The notes: generated by a model from the letters alone, not told the origin. DNA of 64,000 bases from Paenibacillus sp. An7 (GCF_009870785.1 NZ_WTWX01000001.1:124001-188000); one strand, 5' to 3'; positions 36,204 through 45,834 are shown, counted from the stretch's first letter. Numbers and translations: made by a program.

Positions 36204-36467
36204 TTAATCACCAATCTTAGCGGTTGGGGGTTCTCTAAAAGAGCCAAACATTCCTGTAATCAGTCCCATCAATCCAATGACAAATCCATAGATTGAAGAA
36301 CTTTCAAAAGCGAATACGACAATGATCCCAAACAACGTTAAATGAACACCCAAAAGTTGAACTTGAAGAACACTTGGTCTGATAAAATCCAATAATAACC
36401 CTGCGTGAAAGATGACAGTAACGATTAGAATTAAAACGGTTAATAGCAGTAACCCGAAATTGATCAT
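36204..36467 (-). CDS. Small membrane protein, three predicted helices
   Basis: 87 residues from ATG 36467 (ribosome-binding site AAGAGGAGGTCATA; the longer frame to 36533 is unlikely). Helices: LLLLTVLILIVTVIFHAGLL, VQLLGVHLTLFGIIVVFAFE and GFVIGLMGLITGMFGSF. Family not recognised and no informative motif. Its own terminator follows. Confidence 0.68.
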   Translation of the reverse strand: MINFGLLLLTVLILIVTVIFHAGLLLDFIRPSVLQVQLLGVHLTLFGIIVVFAFESSSIYGFVIGLMGLITGMFGSFREPPTAKIGD

Positions 36468-36605
36468 TATGACCTCCTCTTCATTTGAAACGATCTTAAG
36501 CACGAAATAAAATACCATTATCCCCATAAACATCTAGCAATACGAGATCAGCGGTGCTTTTCTTAAAGGCTTTCAGTACGTCATAGAATGGTTATTCCTG
36601 TCTTT

Positions 36606-36878
36606 TTAACAGAAAAGTATAATTGCTAAACATGTATATATAACACAGATTAAAAACAACAAAAAATAACGTTTATACTCGCCCGATTCTTTACTCCACT
36701 TCCAATCTCTAAATCCTATATATCCATATGTTAATCCCATGAAAAGAAAGAACAAGAAAGAATACCTTGAATCATCTATTAACATCATCACTACTATAGA
36801 AAGTAACAACAAAATAATAAGCAAAGTTATATCCAAAATTTTTCTTTGCGGCACGTATTCCTCTCTTGCTTCATCCAC
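36606..36878 (-). CDS. Small membrane protein, three predicted helices
   Basis: 90 residues with hydrophobic segments ITLLIILLLLSIVVMMLI, FLFFLFMGLTYGYIGF and YFLLFLICVIYTCLAIILF. The start is GTG 36878 with only a modest ribosome-binding site (AAGGGTC). No recognisable family. It could form a unit with the next small membrane protein (139 bp away on the same strand). Confidence 0.55.
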   Translation of the reverse strand: MDEAREEYVPQRKILDITLLIILLLLSIVVMMLIDDSRYSFLFFLFMGLTYGYIGFRDWKWSKESGEYKRYFLLFLICVIYTCLAIILFC

Positions 36879-36966
36879 GACCCTTGAATGTTCTACTCCT
36901 TAAAAAAACTGTTCTGTATGAAATGGGCCAAACTTCATTTGCTATTATTTTTTATTTCTTCAACTC

Positions 36967-36997
36967 TATTTCATTAATTCAAAGAATTAATGAAATA
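36967..36997. promoter_or_regulatory. Perfect 14-bp-arm palindrome
   Basis: TATTTCATTAATTC-AAA-GAATTAATGAAATA. Perfect symmetry with a 3-bp centre is typical of a dimeric regulator's operator. It lies about 90 bp upstream of the minus-strand membrane-protein gene and 26 bp upstream of a possible short plus-strand frame. It lacks a following T-run, so it is a poor terminator. Confidence 0.6.
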
Positions 36998-37022
36998 TGC
37001 GGATGTAAAGGGATAGAGATAA

Positions 37023-37085
37023 ATGTACTTTTATGAGGATGTTTTGTTAGATGATCTTTCAGTTAGGGGTACGAGGAAAATATAA
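37023..37085 (+). other. Possible plus-strand mini-ORF (20 codons)
   Basis: ATG 37023 to TAA 37085, encoding MYFYEDVLLDDLSVRGTRKI, preceded by AAAGGGATAGAGATAA and followed by a plus-strand terminator. This may equally be a short non-coding transcript or nothing. No homologue known to me. Confidence 0.25.
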
Positions 37086-37096
37086 TTGCACGAACT

Positions 37097-37141
37097 AGCG
37101 ATAAGACAACCAGCTAAGTGCCCGGCTTATCGCTTTTATTT
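37097..37141 (+). terminator. Hairpin with T-run on the plus strand
   Basis: AGCGATAAG / CTTATCGCT with a 20-nt loop, followed by TTTATTTG on the plus strand. On the minus strand, where the aldo/keto reductase ends 25 bp away, no T-run follows. It may still end that transcript, but its polarity points to a plus-strand RNA. Confidence 0.55.
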
Positions 37142-37166
37142 GTCCGTACCAGTTACCGTTATTCCA

Positions 37167-38159
37167 TTATTTAAAACCTGCATTAGCATCGTATACAGGG
37201 TGAGGTACATAGGAGTCTTCAAGTAATGCTATTTCTTCACAGGTTAACGTAATGGAAAGAGCGGCTACTGCATCTTCCAGATGTGATATTTTCGTAGCAC
37301 CGATAATGGGAGCTGTAACCGGTTGTTTCTGCAGCAACCAGGCAAGTGCAATTTGAGCTCGGGGAACGTCATGTTTTTGTGCAATGGCTGCGACTTGATC
37401 GATAATTACCCGGTCGACTTCCGCAGTCGCATCGTACTTCACTTTTTGCACTTGATCGGTTTTAGAACGCTGTGTTGTTTCCTGCCAATCACGAGTCAGT
37501 CGCCCTGATGCAAGCGGACTAAAGGGAATCACACCAATGTTTTCTTCCTTACACAGCGGCATCATCTCCCTTTCCTCTTCACGGTAGATCAGATTGTAGT
37601 GGTTTTGCATCGATACAAATCGGGTCCATCCATTTTTCTCCGCAACATGTAAGGCCTTTTGAAACTGCCAAGCATGCATTACAGAAGCTCCAATATATCT
37701 TGCCTTACCAGCCTTCACCACATCATGTAGCGCTTCCATCGTTTCTTCAATGGGCGTATTGTAATCCCAGCGGTGGATTTGATATAGATCTACATAGTCA
37801 GTTCCGAGTCGTTTGAGACTCTTGTCAATTTCACTCATAATCGCCTTTCGAGAAAGCCCCGCACCGTTCGGACCTTCATGCATTCGTAAAAAAACTTTTG
37901 TTGCAAGAACAATTTCATCCCGATTTGCGTAATCTTTGAGGGCCCTGCCAACGATTTCCTCGCTTGTTCCCTCTGCATATACATTGGCTGTATCAAAAAA
38001 GTTGATGCCAAGCTCGAGCGCTTTCTTGATTATGGGACGGCTGTTCTCCTCATTAAGTATCCACTTGTGAGAGCCAGGTCCTACTTTTCCAAACCCCATA
38101 CAACCAAGGCAAAGCCGAGAAACATCCAATCCGGTATTTCCAAGTTTACTATATTTCAT
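37167..38159 (-). CDS. Aldo/keto reductase
   Basis: NAD(P)H-dependent oxidoreductase of about 330 aa, TIM-barrel AKR fold. The catalytic tetrad is visible: Asp in INFFDTANVYAEG with its Tyr, Lys in VLATKVF, and His in LYQIHRWDYN. The C-terminal NADP-binding loop is APIIGATKISHLEDA. It resembles the YhdN/YajO/general stress group; physiological substrate unknown. ATG 38159 behind GGAGAGGGG is preferred to the upstream frame opening at 38195. The AraC regulator gene follows upstream on the same strand with about 130 bp between. Confidence 0.9.
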   Translation of the reverse strand: MKYSKLGNTGLDVSRLCLGCMGFGKVGPGSHKWILNEENSRPIIKKALELGINFFDTANVYAEGTSEEIVGRALKDYANRDEIVLATKVFLRMHEGPNGAGLSRKAIMSEIDKSLKRLGTDYVDLYQIHRWDYNTPIEETMEALHDVVKAGKARYIGASVMHAWQFQKALHVAEKNGWTRFVSMQNHYNLIYREEEREMMPLCKEENIGVIPFSPLASGRLTRDWQETTQRSKTDQVQKVKYDATAEVDRVIIDQVAAIAQKHDVPRAQIALAWLLQKQPVTAPIIGATKISHLEDAVAALSITLTCEEIALLEDSYVPHPVYDANAGFK

Positions 38160-38287
38160 ATTGGTTAACCCCTCTCCATGTAGATATGAGTCCATACTTT
38201 CATTTCCAGTACAAATAAGCCTCTTTAATGTATTTCATGAGAAAAGCATACCAAGAAAGGAAATCGAATTCTTTGCTGATAAGCTCA

Positions 38288-39229
38288 TTATGATTGTCCA
38301 TTCAGCTCATCTTGTGTAAATTGCTTTCGATATTCCGAAGGCGAGAGTCCAAACTGCAGCTTAAACACTTTGGAGAAGTGGGCAATATTTTCAAATCCAG
38401 TAGTGTAGCATATATCTGTTACCGAGAACGTCGTTTCTAATAACAGCTTCTTGGCTTCATCGAGCCTACGGTTACGAATCCACTTCAAAGGAGAAGTATG
38501 ATACGTTGCCTGAAACTCTCTTTTAAATGTCGACAGACTTCTGCCTGACATATAAGCCAAATCATGAAGTGAAACGGGATTCTTAAAATTCTCCTCCATC
38601 ATTCTGCCAATATCATCATTTTTATGGTTGTTCGATTGTATTAGCTGATTTAGAAAACGTTCATTTGAATCGGTGAGATGAAATAACAATTCCATCATCT
38701 TCACCTTAACCAGTCCATCACTGACTTTCTCAGGCTTTTTAAGATAGGGCTGTAACGAGTTGAAATAGGATTGAGTAAGTTCATTAACAGGCAAGATGGA
38801 TACGGGAATATAATCGTCTACCGGTGAAATAAGTTTCACATCAGCAAATTGGACAAAATCCTCCAGCAACTGTTCATTCAGGAAAAACATCATGTAATCA
38901 AGCGTGTAATCTGAACCGAATTCCCCCGATTTATCGTACTCAATTAGAGTCGACTTAGGAATAAATATCATCTCATTGCTCCGAACAGTGTATTGCCTTT
39001 TATTAAAACGAACTGTATAAATACCCGACTTTACGTACAGTAAAAGATGATCCTTTAGAAAAAAGGCTCCCTTTTTACCTTGCGTATGCAAGCAGAAAGT
39101 AATAACAGTTAACCCGTTCTGATGTAAGCTTCCTTTTTTATCAGGCGCTTTTTCCATTTCTTGTGGTGCCTTAATTGTCTTTCTAACTTTTATAGACATT
39201 TGCAGAGTCCCGCCTTTTTTATCTCTCAT
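38288..39229 (-). CDS. AraC-family transcriptional regulator
   Basis: About 310 residues. The N-terminal half is a sensing domain (YTVRSNEMIFIPKSTLIEYD resembles the AraC_N/cupin type). The C-terminal half has two helix-turn-helix motifs (VSLHDLAYMSGRSLSTFKRE and VTDICYTTGFENIAHFSKVF) and ends LSPSEYRKQ. The first start is ATG 39229; ATG 39199 is an alternative. It lies downstream of the second PL1 lyase, separated by a terminator, and could regulate that lyase or the adjacent aldo/keto reductase. Confidence 0.88.
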   Translation of the reverse strand: MRDKKGGTLQMSIKVRKTIKAPQEMEKAPDKKGSLHQNGLTVITFCLHTQGKKGAFFLKDHLLLYVKSGIYTVRFNKRQYTVRSNEMIFIPKSTLIEYDKSGEFGSDYTLDYMMFFLNEQLLEDFVQFADVKLISPVDDYIPVSILPVNELTQSYFNSLQPYLKKPEKVSDGLVKVKMMELLFHLTDSNERFLNQLIQSNNHKNDDIGRMMEENFKNPVSLHDLAYMSGRSLSTFKREFQATYHTSPLKWIRNRRLDEAKKLLLETTFSVTDICYTTGFENIAHFSKVFKLQFGLSPSEYRKQFTQDELNGQS

Positions 39230-39348
39230 CTCTCATCACTTATCTCTTATCTTTTACTATAGAATACCAAGAATAAGGAATAGATACTTAACTATTAAGC
39301 TCAAATTATTTGTTTATTTAGCTCAGCTGCTAATCATGTTCCACATCT

Positions 39349-39393
39349 AAAAAAAAGAACTGTCCCTCTGTAGAAAATCTACATGAGAACAGC
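39349..39393 (-). terminator. Intrinsic terminator of the second PL1 lyase
   Basis: Minus-strand CTGTTCTC.TGTAGA / TCTACA.GAGGGACAG with a 4-nt loop followed by eight T residues. Confidence 0.85.
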
Positions 39394-39428
39394 CCTCTAA
39401 TCAGGATCTATTATTCAATAATTCACTT

Positions 39429-41498
39429 TTAATTATAGTTTGTTGACTGCCATTGCGCCGTGGTCAAGGATAACTTACCCGCTCCTGCACCATCTACAGC
39501 CGTTAATCTCGCCTGAAGCCCCGCAGGATCTTCTGCTGTGTAACTGTATGGCAATACACTAAAACCGTTCCAAGAAAAAGGGATTACTTCTGCCGGAACT
39601 GGTGAGAGTGGACTACCAGCTTCCTCACTCCCGCCTCTATACTGAATTTCATCCAGCTCATAGATTGTATCTATGGCTGTTATTTTACCTGTATATTTAC
39701 TTTGGGTCGCACTCACCTGATTGTTACGAATTGGATACTGAACGCCACGAATAATGGATTTTTCTAGTAACACTGAACCATTTTCGGTTGAGATGGCACC
39801 ATTGCTAGTGATTCCAAAATGATACCCTTTTGCAGAAATGGCCTTAGCCATATCCGATGTAATGCTATTCTTAATTGTCCAAGCTTCCGCATTATCCATG
39901 ACAATGTTATATGCATGCACGTTACCTCCTCGTAAACGAGGCATACGGTCCTGAATATCTTTATAATAATTGTGATGCAAGGTGACTTCTAGATCTGGAT
40001 TATCTGTAGCAAACTCGTTAGCTCCAATGAGATGCCCTTTCTTCTGACTTGCTGCGACCGCGATAATCTGTTCTTTGCTCATTCCGACAGAACTGCTTCT
40101 CAAATAAGCGTACATCGGATAAGCCGTTTTATTCGCTTCAAGCGCATTGATCTGCTGAGTAACCCAGCTGTTCGAACTCTGATCATCCCCTACAAATGAA
40201 GACCAAGAGATCGTTACCCCATTACTGCCTTTTTTAATATCGATAAGTCCGTCATAGGCTTTATGGAATGTCGTATGATCGATCCAGATATTACTGCTAT
40301 TCTCCACCGTAATGTAGTCCCAATCGTTCTTATCGTAATCGCCTTTCGATGCTTCGTCCCACTCCCACAACTCGTCAAATTCCAAATTGCGAATAATGAT
40401 ATTGTTACTCCGTTTAAAAGTAAAGGCAGCATGTTTAATCGTTGCTCCGCTCGACGAAAAAATCGTCAGTCCATCAAAACTATCGATGTTTATTTTGCTA
40501 ACCCCAGTCTCCTTCAATACAGGATGCATCAGTGCTGCATTATGCGTGCTAAAAGGAGCTGCCTTAGCTGCATCGGGAATCTCATTCCAGCCAAGATTTA
40601 GATCATTCATGATCTCTACGACCTTATATTTCGAACCTTTTCTCAAGGCTAGAGCAAGATCCGAAGCATTATATACCTTAATATAACGAGGATCCGTGTC
40701 TGTAATTTGACCTCCTCCTGTAGTTCCCGTTGCAAAGCCGCTCAGATTGTATTCACTAAGCTCGTATGTACCATCTGGCGTCTCCGCTGGCGGGTTTACT
40801 GGAGGAACTACTGGTGGATCAACAGGCGTTTCCGTTGGTGGGTCGATTGGTGTGCCAGGAGCAGGCTCTGGTAAAGAAGAGGTTACATTTGAAACCTTCA
40901 CATTGTCGTACATTGCAGCAGATTTCAAGGTTAAGAGCCCCACTCTTCCCTGCGTTAAATCCATATCTGTAGCGGAAAGCTCCAATACATCATTTACATA
41001 CATGTTAATCGTTGAACCGCTCATTTCAAGTTTAATGTGATACCACTCATTGGTCATAAGCTCAAAGTCAGCTTTGGTGGCTAATGTCGTTGATGAACCT
41101 TTGACTTTTTTACGAATCTCCAATTTCCCGCCAGCACTGTTGAACAGTGAAGCTGCATAATAATTATTAGCATCGATGTACCTTCCGACTACATATGTAC
41201 GGGTAGAACCATTGAAATCAGTGATTTTCACATCTGCTGTGACGGAATAATCTTTCCACTCCAGATTACCCGCAGAAGTTCGGCCTTCACTATAACTTGA
41301 TTGATAATACACCGCCCCCCCCTGATCACTAACGACGGACCAATTCCCACTTGTGGCAATCCAATTTGAATCACCTTCTTCAAAGGTTTCCTGAAACGGC
41401 TCACTGGCTTGAACTGGCTGAATTACAAACATGGTAAGCACAAGAATGATGCTCAGCGACAGAGTCACCATTTTGTTTAATCTTTTTCGCACACGCAT
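39429..41498 (-). CDS. PL1 pectate lyase with N-terminal LamG-like domain and Pro-rich linker, secreted
   Basis: Secreted pectate lyase of 689 aa. A signal peptide (LSLSIILVLTMFVIQPVQAS) is followed by a laminin-G/DUF1080-like sandwich (about 35-205: FEEGDSNWIATSGNWSVVSD, YHIKLEMSGSTINMYVNDVL). A linker rich in Pro and Thr (about 210-240, PPTETPVDPPVVPPVNPPAE) leads to a PL1 beta-helix. The helix shows the family residues IWIDHTTFHKAYDGLIDIKK, ISWSSFVGDD and LHHNYYKDIQDRMPRLRGG, the last carrying the catalytic-region PRxR arginines. The N-terminal sandwich probably binds polysaccharide. A cre-like element lies 38 bp upstream and a strong terminator follows, so it is a single-gene unit. Confidence 0.94.
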   Translation of the reverse strand: MRVRKRLNKMVTLSLSIILVLTMFVIQPVQASEPFQETFEEGDSNWIATSGNWSVVSDQGGAVYYQSSYSEGRTSAGNLEWKDYSVTADVKITDFNGSTRTYVVGRYIDANNYYAASLFNSAGGKLEIRKKVKGSSTTLATKADFELMTNEWYHIKLEMSGSTINMYVNDVLELSATDMDLTQGRVGLLTLKSAAMYDNVKVSNVTSSLPEPAPGTPIDPPTETPVDPPVVPPVNPPAETPDGTYELSEYNLSGFATGTTGGGQITDTDPRYIKVYNASDLALALRKGSKYKVVEIMNDLNLGWNEIPDAAKAAPFSTHNAALMHPVLKETGVSKINIDSFDGLTIFSSSGATIKHAAFTFKRSNNIIIRNLEFDELWEWDEASKGDYDKNDWDYITVENSSNIWIDHTTFHKAYDGLIDIKKGSNGVTISWSSFVGDDQSSNSWVTQQINALEANKTAYPMYAYLRSSSVGMSKEQIIAVAASQKKGHLIGANEFATDNPDLEVTLHHNYYKDIQDRMPRLRGGNVHAYNIVMDNAEAWTIKNSITSDMAKAISAKGYHFGITSNGAISTENGSVLLEKSIIRGVQYPIRNNQVSATQSKYTGKITAIDTIYELDEIQYRGGSEEAGSPLSPVPAEVIPFSWNGFSVLPYSYTAEDPAGLQARLTAVDGAGAGKLSLTTAQWQSTNYN

Positions 41499-41535
41499 AA
41501 TTTAACTCCTCTCATATAATTCATTTTATCGGATA

Positions 41536-41549
41536 TAAGAACGCTTACA
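41536..41549 (-). promoter_or_regulatory. cre-like site upstream of the second PL1 lyase
   Basis: On the gene strand TGTAAGCGTTCTTA agrees with the CcpA operator consensus TGWAANCGNTNWCA at all but one defined position, 38 bp before the ATG. This is the best of the cre-like motifs seen near pectin genes here. Confidence 0.5.
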
Positions 41550-41652
41550 GATATAGGCTGAAAGTATTATTAATTCAATAGAACAGATATTTCCAATTAT
41601 CTTAAGCTCAGTTTATTAATCACTTGAATTTAATATGCAGTATCCAGGGAAT

Positions 41653-41688
41653 AAAAAAGAAGAAGTACAGATATCTGCATTTCTTCTC
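41653..41688 (-). terminator. Intrinsic terminator of the hypothetical anchored-protein gene
   Basis: Minus-strand AGAAGAAATGCAGA / TCTGTACTTCTTCT (two mismatches) followed by TTTT. It ends the gene at 41780. Confidence 0.75.
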
Positions 41689-41779
41689 AATTGTCTAAGT
41701 TATAAACTTTAGATCAGGCCAAAGATTTTCCAGAGTCACAAGGCATATAATAAAAATTCTGGGTAGGGATTTCATCACG

Positions 41780-42460
41780 TCAGCGTATAAGTTCTATTTT
41801 ATTACTATCATTAAATTCATTTATGATTGTCTCAGCTACGAGCCTCCCCTTTTGATTAAATCCTTTCACATCTATAGGAGGAACACTAGATGAAGGTATA
41901 TTCACAAACCAGATCGTCTTTTCCGAATCAACATCTACTAGTTTAGCCTCATGCACTCCACTATCTTTTGTCTCAGCCGTTATACTTTTTATAGACGGAT
42001 CCAAGACATTGCCGATGATCATCGGGAAAGGGGTTGGTATTTTATCTAGTCCAGACATACTCATATAAATAAGGGCCGCATTTGATTTTGATGTACCAAA
42101 TCCTGCACCCCATACCCATTTCCATCCGATCTTTGCCTTCCTTACAAACTCCACCTGAAGATTCGTTGTATCCTCTTCTTCGGGATGATTCATGAATACG
42201 AGCACTCCCTCTTCAACAGGCTCTTGATAAATGACTCGATTAGGTGAATCATCCCCTCTAAATTTCTGCACAGCTTCTTCAGGAGTTTTGCCAAGTGGAA
42301 TCTTGATTGAACTCGTCATGCCTAGAGCCTTGGATGTGCGATAATCTGAAAACCCGCCTGGTCGGTCATTGAGAAACAAGATTAAGAAGTAGAGGAGTAT
42401 GCTAAAAAGAACCAAAGTGATGATCCAAATTAATCGTTTGTATCTTTTAAATATTTCCAT
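41780..42460 (-). CDS. Hypothetical membrane-anchored protein
   Basis: About 226 residues. One N-terminal helix (LIWIITLVLFSILLYFLILF) places the rest outside the cell or in a signal-anchor orientation. The body (EAVQKFRGDDSPNRVIYQEP ... ADDIVFVRKAKIGWKW-like beta segments) has no family that I recognise. ATG 42460 behind GGGGGTGGTAAT is preferred to the frame opening at 42493. It is flanked by terminators on both sides, so it is monocistronic. Confidence 0.7.
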   Translation of the reverse strand: MEIFKRYKRLIWIITLVLFSILLYFLILFLNDRPGGFSDYRTSKALGMTSSIKIPLGKTPEEAVQKFRGDDSPNRVIYQEPVEEGVLVFMNHPEEEDTTNLQVEFVRKAKIGWKWVWGAGFGTSKSNAALIYMSMSGLDKIPTPFPMIIGNVLDPSIKSITAETKDSGVHEAKLVDVDSEKTIWFVNIPSSSVPPIDVKGFNQKGRLVAETIINEFNDSNKIELIR

Positions 42461-42501
42461 ATTACCACCCCCAGCAGCATTATTTCTTACCAACCAAAAT
42501 C

Positions 42502-42540
42502 AAAAAAAAGAAGAAATACAGAAAACTGTATCTCCTCTTC
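42502..42540 (-). terminator. Intrinsic terminator of the yfmT-yfmS unit
   Basis: Minus-strand GAAGAGGAGATACAG / CTGTATTTCTTC with a TTTT loop, followed by eight T residues, 14 bp after the chemoreceptor stop. Confidence 0.85.
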
Positions 42541-42554
42541 TCATAGATAAACAA

Positions 42555-43421
42555 CTATTTATTTTCTTTTGTATAAAGTGTTTCTTGTGCAACTTGTGCT
42601 AATTCCTCAGCTTTGTTGCTGATCTCCATAATGGTTGCTGAGAATTCTTGAATCGTTATAGCCTGAGTATCTGTTAATGCGTGGATATCGGAAAAAGCAT
42701 GATTTAATAGCATCAGAAGTTCTTGAATGTTTTTCGTGATGCCATTAATCTGATTCACATTCTCTTTAGAACTTGTCGCCAGTTTTCGAATCTCGTCGGC
42801 TACGACAGAGAAACCTCTTCCCACTTCTCCAGCTCTTGCCGCTTCTATAGCTGCATTAAGCCCTAACATGTTACTCTGATCTGATATTTCCTTAACCACA
42901 CTAGAGATCTTACCAATCTGCTGCGCACTGGAACTAACGTCATCCATTTGGCTTGTTATGCCGCTTACCCGATCATTAAGGTGGGTTACCGACTGACTGA
43001 TTTCTTCGATAGATGCCGTAGTCTGTTCTACAATAGCGGAGAAACTTTCTGCCATTTCAAACAGCTTATTTGCTCTTTCAAGACTAGTCCCCATCCCTAC
43101 ACCGCCAATAACATTACCCTGTTCATCATGCAGTGGTATCGCACGGGCAGCAAGCGGAAACCCAAATAACTCTTTTGGAACAACGTCGGAGAGCTCGGTA
43201 TTATTGCGAATGGCATTTGTTACAATATCCCCTTCTACCAAAGGGTCGCCAGGAGTAACATTCAGTGAGAACGTATTGCCTGGAATATTAATGATCAGCT
43301 TTTCGGTATCATAAATACCAATCGTAATGTCATCATTGGTTAGACTTTTCAGCAGAGGCGCGATTTTTACGAAAGCTCTAATCAGTTCATGCTGAGTATG
43401 ATCTTCTGATGCTGTATTCAT
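42555..43421 (-). CDS. yfmS: Soluble methyl-accepting chemotaxis-like receptor (YfmS-like)
   Basis: Cytoplasmic chemoreceptor without transmembrane helices, about 288 aa. The N-terminal ~130 residues form a PAS-like sensory module ([40 protein letters not shown]). The rest is a shortened MCP signalling coiled coil with the hairpin-tip motif [32 protein letters not shown] (written in two parts), which contacts CheA/CheW. ATG 43421 behind GGAGGAG is chosen over the frame opening at 43481. It starts 17 bp after the aldehyde dehydrogenase stop; the same dehydrogenase-receptor pair exists in B. subtilis (yfmT-yfmS), suggesting sensing of an aromatic aldehyde or its product. Confidence 0.88.
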   Translation of the reverse strand: MNTASEDHTQHELIRAFVKIAPLLKSLTNDDITIGIYDTEKLIINIPGNTFSLNVTPGDPLVEGDIVTNAIRNNTELSDVVPKELFGFPLAARAIPLHDEQGNVIGGVGMGTSLERANKLFEMAESFSAIVEQTTASIEEISQSVTHLNDRVSGITSQMDDVSSSAQQIGKISSVVKEISDQSNMLGLNAAIEAARAGEVGRGFSVVADEIRKLATSSKENVNQINGITKNIQELLMLLNHAFSDIHALTDTQAITIQEFSATIMEISNKAEELAQVAQETLYTKENK

Positions 43422-43438
43422 GCTATCTCCTCCACCCA

Positions 43439-44893
43439 TTAATACGGAAAGCTTCTTTGTCCGTAATTGACTGAGATCCATTTCATTGTAGTGAATTCAT
43501 CCAAGCTCCATTGTCCATTTAGACGGCCCATCCCTGATTGTTTCTCGCCGCCAAATGCTACAATCGGTTCATCATTAATCGTAATATCATTGACATGGAT
43601 CATGCCTGTGTGAACTTTCTTCGCCATTTCTACTCCGCGCTCAACATTGGATGTATGAATAGCTCCGCTAAGTCCAAACGGTGTATCGTTTGCTATGGCA
43701 ATGCCTTCTTCTTCGGTCTCAAATGGAATAATACATACTACCGGACCAAACAACTCTTCTTGAGCTACTGCCATATCCGTTTTCACGTTAACAAGAACGG
43801 TCGGCTCTACCATTCTGCCCGTGATTTTTCCTTCTACAAGAAGTTCTGCGCCTTGTTCAATACCTTTTGCTATTAGTTTTTGAAGTGTTTCTGCTTGACG
43901 ATGATTGATAACCGGACCAATTACCGTCTGTGGATCACTCGGATCACCTGTCGTTAACGAAGCGACTTTTTCTTTAAATTTAGCTACAAATTCCTTATAA
44001 ACTGAGTTCTGTACAACAATTCGGTTTGCACACATACAGATTTGGCCTTGATGTGTGAATCTGCTGAACGTTGCAGCTTGTACTGCATAATCAAGATCTG
44101 CATTTTCCAAAATAATAAAGGCACTGTTTCCGCCCAGTTCAAGCAGCGGTTTTTTATAGTTTTTAACGGCCAGTTGACCAATATAACTTCCGACTTTTGT
44201 CGATCCAGTAAATGAAATAATTCTCGGAATTGGATGTTCTACAAATGCATCGCCAATCTCTTTAATATCAGTAACGACTACATTCAGTAGACCTTTTGGT
44301 AAACCTGCTTCTTCAAAGATTTTACCAATGAGTGTCCCACCCGTGATCGGGGTATCCTCATGCGGCTTCAATACTACGCCATTACCGGCACCAAGTGCGG
44401 GTGCTACGGATTTCATAGACAAGAAGAATGGGAAGTTAAATGGACTAATAACTCCCACCACACCTGCTGGACTTCTGTACAGTCTGTTTTCCTTACCATC
44501 TTCCGTAGAAGGTAAAATTTTACCTTCCATACGAAGCGGGAATGTAGCCGCTTCTTTAATCATATTTTTCACTAGACCAATCTCAAAGGCCGCTTTCATC
44601 CGAGTTCCACCCAGTTCTTGGATGATGAGGGATGTAATCTCTTCTTCATTTGCTTCTATGTAAGTAACTGCTTTTTCTATAATATCTCTTTTCTTGTATG
44701 CGTTAACCTTGTCCCATTCGAGTTTTGCTTGGTGTGCTGCTTGGTAAGCATCATCAATATCAGCGACATTTGCTATATGGAACGTAGTGATAACTTCATC
44801 ATTATATGGATTGATATCTGGTAACGTTTTCTCACTCTTACCGTCTCTCCATACCCCATTAATGAATTGTTTTCCCAGGTCTGTAAGTTGCAT
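43439..44893 (-). CDS. yfmT: Aldehyde dehydrogenase, benzaldehyde/vanillin type (YfmT-like)
   Basis: NAD(P)-dependent aldehyde dehydrogenase of 484 aa. The cofactor-binding segment [16 protein letters not shown], catalytic glutamate in [13 protein letters not shown] and catalytic cysteine in [14 protein letters not shown] are all present; the C-terminal motif is [15 protein letters not shown]. Overall it fits the benzaldehyde/vanillin dehydrogenase group that includes B. subtilis YfmT. This would oxidise lignin-derived aromatic aldehydes, in keeping with a plant-litter lifestyle. The start ATG 44893 has AGGAGGAAGAAA upstream. The downstream gene is a soluble chemoreceptor. Confidence 0.92.
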   Translation of the reverse strand: MQLTDLGKQFINGVWRDGKSEKTLPDINPYNDEVITTFHIANVADIDDAYQAAHQAKLEWDKVNAYKKRDIIEKAVTYIEANEEEITSLIIQELGGTRMKAAFEIGLVKNMIKEAATFPLRMEGKILPSTEDGKENRLYRSPAGVVGVISPFNFPFFLSMKSVAPALGAGNGVVLKPHEDTPITGGTLIGKIFEEAGLPKGLLNVVVTDIKEIGDAFVEHPIPRIISFTGSTKVGSYIGQLAVKNYKKPLLELGGNSAFIILENADLDYAVQAATFSRFTHQGQICMCANRIVVQNSVYKEFVAKFKEKVASLTTGDPSDPQTVIGPVINHRQAETLQKLIAKGIEQGAELLVEGKITGRMVEPTVLVNVKTDMAVAQEELFGPVVCIIPFETEEEGIAIANDTPFGLSGAIHTSNVERGVEMAKKVHTGMIHVNDITINDEPIVAFGGEKQSGMGRLNGQWSLDEFTTMKWISVNYGQRSFPY

Positions 44894-45031
44894 TTTCTTC
44901 CTCCTATGTGAAATCTATTATGACAGTATTATTTATATATCGACATATCTCCCCTAGTTATTAAGCTTTACTTCTAAATTAGTTAAAACGGATAACTGTA
45001 TATGTTAACTTAAAGCAGCTATATAAATAGT

Positions 45032-45053
45032 AAAAAAGCCGCCTAAACGGCGA
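45032..45053 (-). terminator. Intrinsic terminator of the VOC gene
   Basis: Minus-strand GTCGCC-gttta-GGCGGC followed by TTTTTT, 62 bp after the stop. Confidence 0.85.
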
Positions 45054-45114
45054 CTTCATCATGACTACTCGTTCTTGGTGAACGGATAGTCTATTCGTGT
45101 ATATGTATTTCTTT

Positions 45115-45786
45115 TTATATTATTTGATAAGGTAAATTAGCGAATTTGTATTTTATATCATTATCTTTTATTTTAATGGTTACTGGGAAGATGGTAGCTT
45201 TCTGACTCGTTGGCAGCCAGATCCGGTCTATAACTACTACAATAAATAGTCCATGTTCATCTCCGACAGGCTGAAATGTGGAGCGATCTCCTTTCCATAA
45301 AGGCAGGTTCATGTCTGCTTCTAACGCAGAGACTACGCTTTCCACATGAGGAACGGGTAATCCCACTTCACTAACACAAAGAATATCCGCCATCGTAAAT
45401 TCATTGGAAGAAATACTGTTACTCTTCAAATTATGGCGAGCGATAAATTCGACTATGTTTCCCGCCGGATCACAAAAATAGACAGCGTGCGCATTCCAAC
45501 TTTCAAACTCAAACTCGTCTTGTGACTCGTCTTTCAGCAGAGTAACCCGTTCTGACAAATAAGCCTTAGCAAGTTTGAACTTATCTTCATTAATATTTAC
45601 TGCAAAGTGATAAAATGGGCTCTCTTTCTTTTCTTCGGTTATAACAAATGTGAGATTCGTTTCTCCAACAGTAACTGTAAAGGAATTCGTATCTTCTTTT
45701 ACTAAACCAAACCCTAGGGTATGGACATAAAATGTTTTCAAATCCTTTAATTCGTGAGTATTCAAAATAACCTCTTCAAAAATCAA
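45115..45786 (-). CDS. VOC-superfamily (glyoxalase/bleomycin-resistance fold) protein
   Basis: 223 residues with at least one vicinal-oxygen-chelate module. FEEVILNTHELKDLKTFYVH at the start, then the metal-ligand-like stretch FYHFAVNINEDKF and YFCDPAGNIVEFIARHNL. The C-terminal ~100 residues (ICVSEVGLPVPHVESVVSAL, FIVVVIDRIWLP) may be a second, degraded module. The start is TTG 45786 behind AAAGGTG. Family members include dioxygenases, lyases and binding proteins; activity not deducible. Confidence 0.82.
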   Translation of the reverse strand: MIFEEVILNTHELKDLKTFYVHTLGFGLVKEDTNSFTVTVGETNLTFVITEEKKESPFYHFAVNINEDKFKLAKAYLSERVTLLKDESQDEFEFESWNAHAVYFCDPAGNIVEFIARHNLKSNSISSNEFTMADILCVSEVGLPVPHVESVVSALEADMNLPLWKGDRSTFQPVGDEHGLFIVVVIDRIWLPTSQKATIFPVTIKIKDNDIKYKFANLPYQII

Positions 45787-45834
45787 GATTCACCACACCT
45801 TTCCTATGATATTTTAATATTTCCTATTTCTAAT

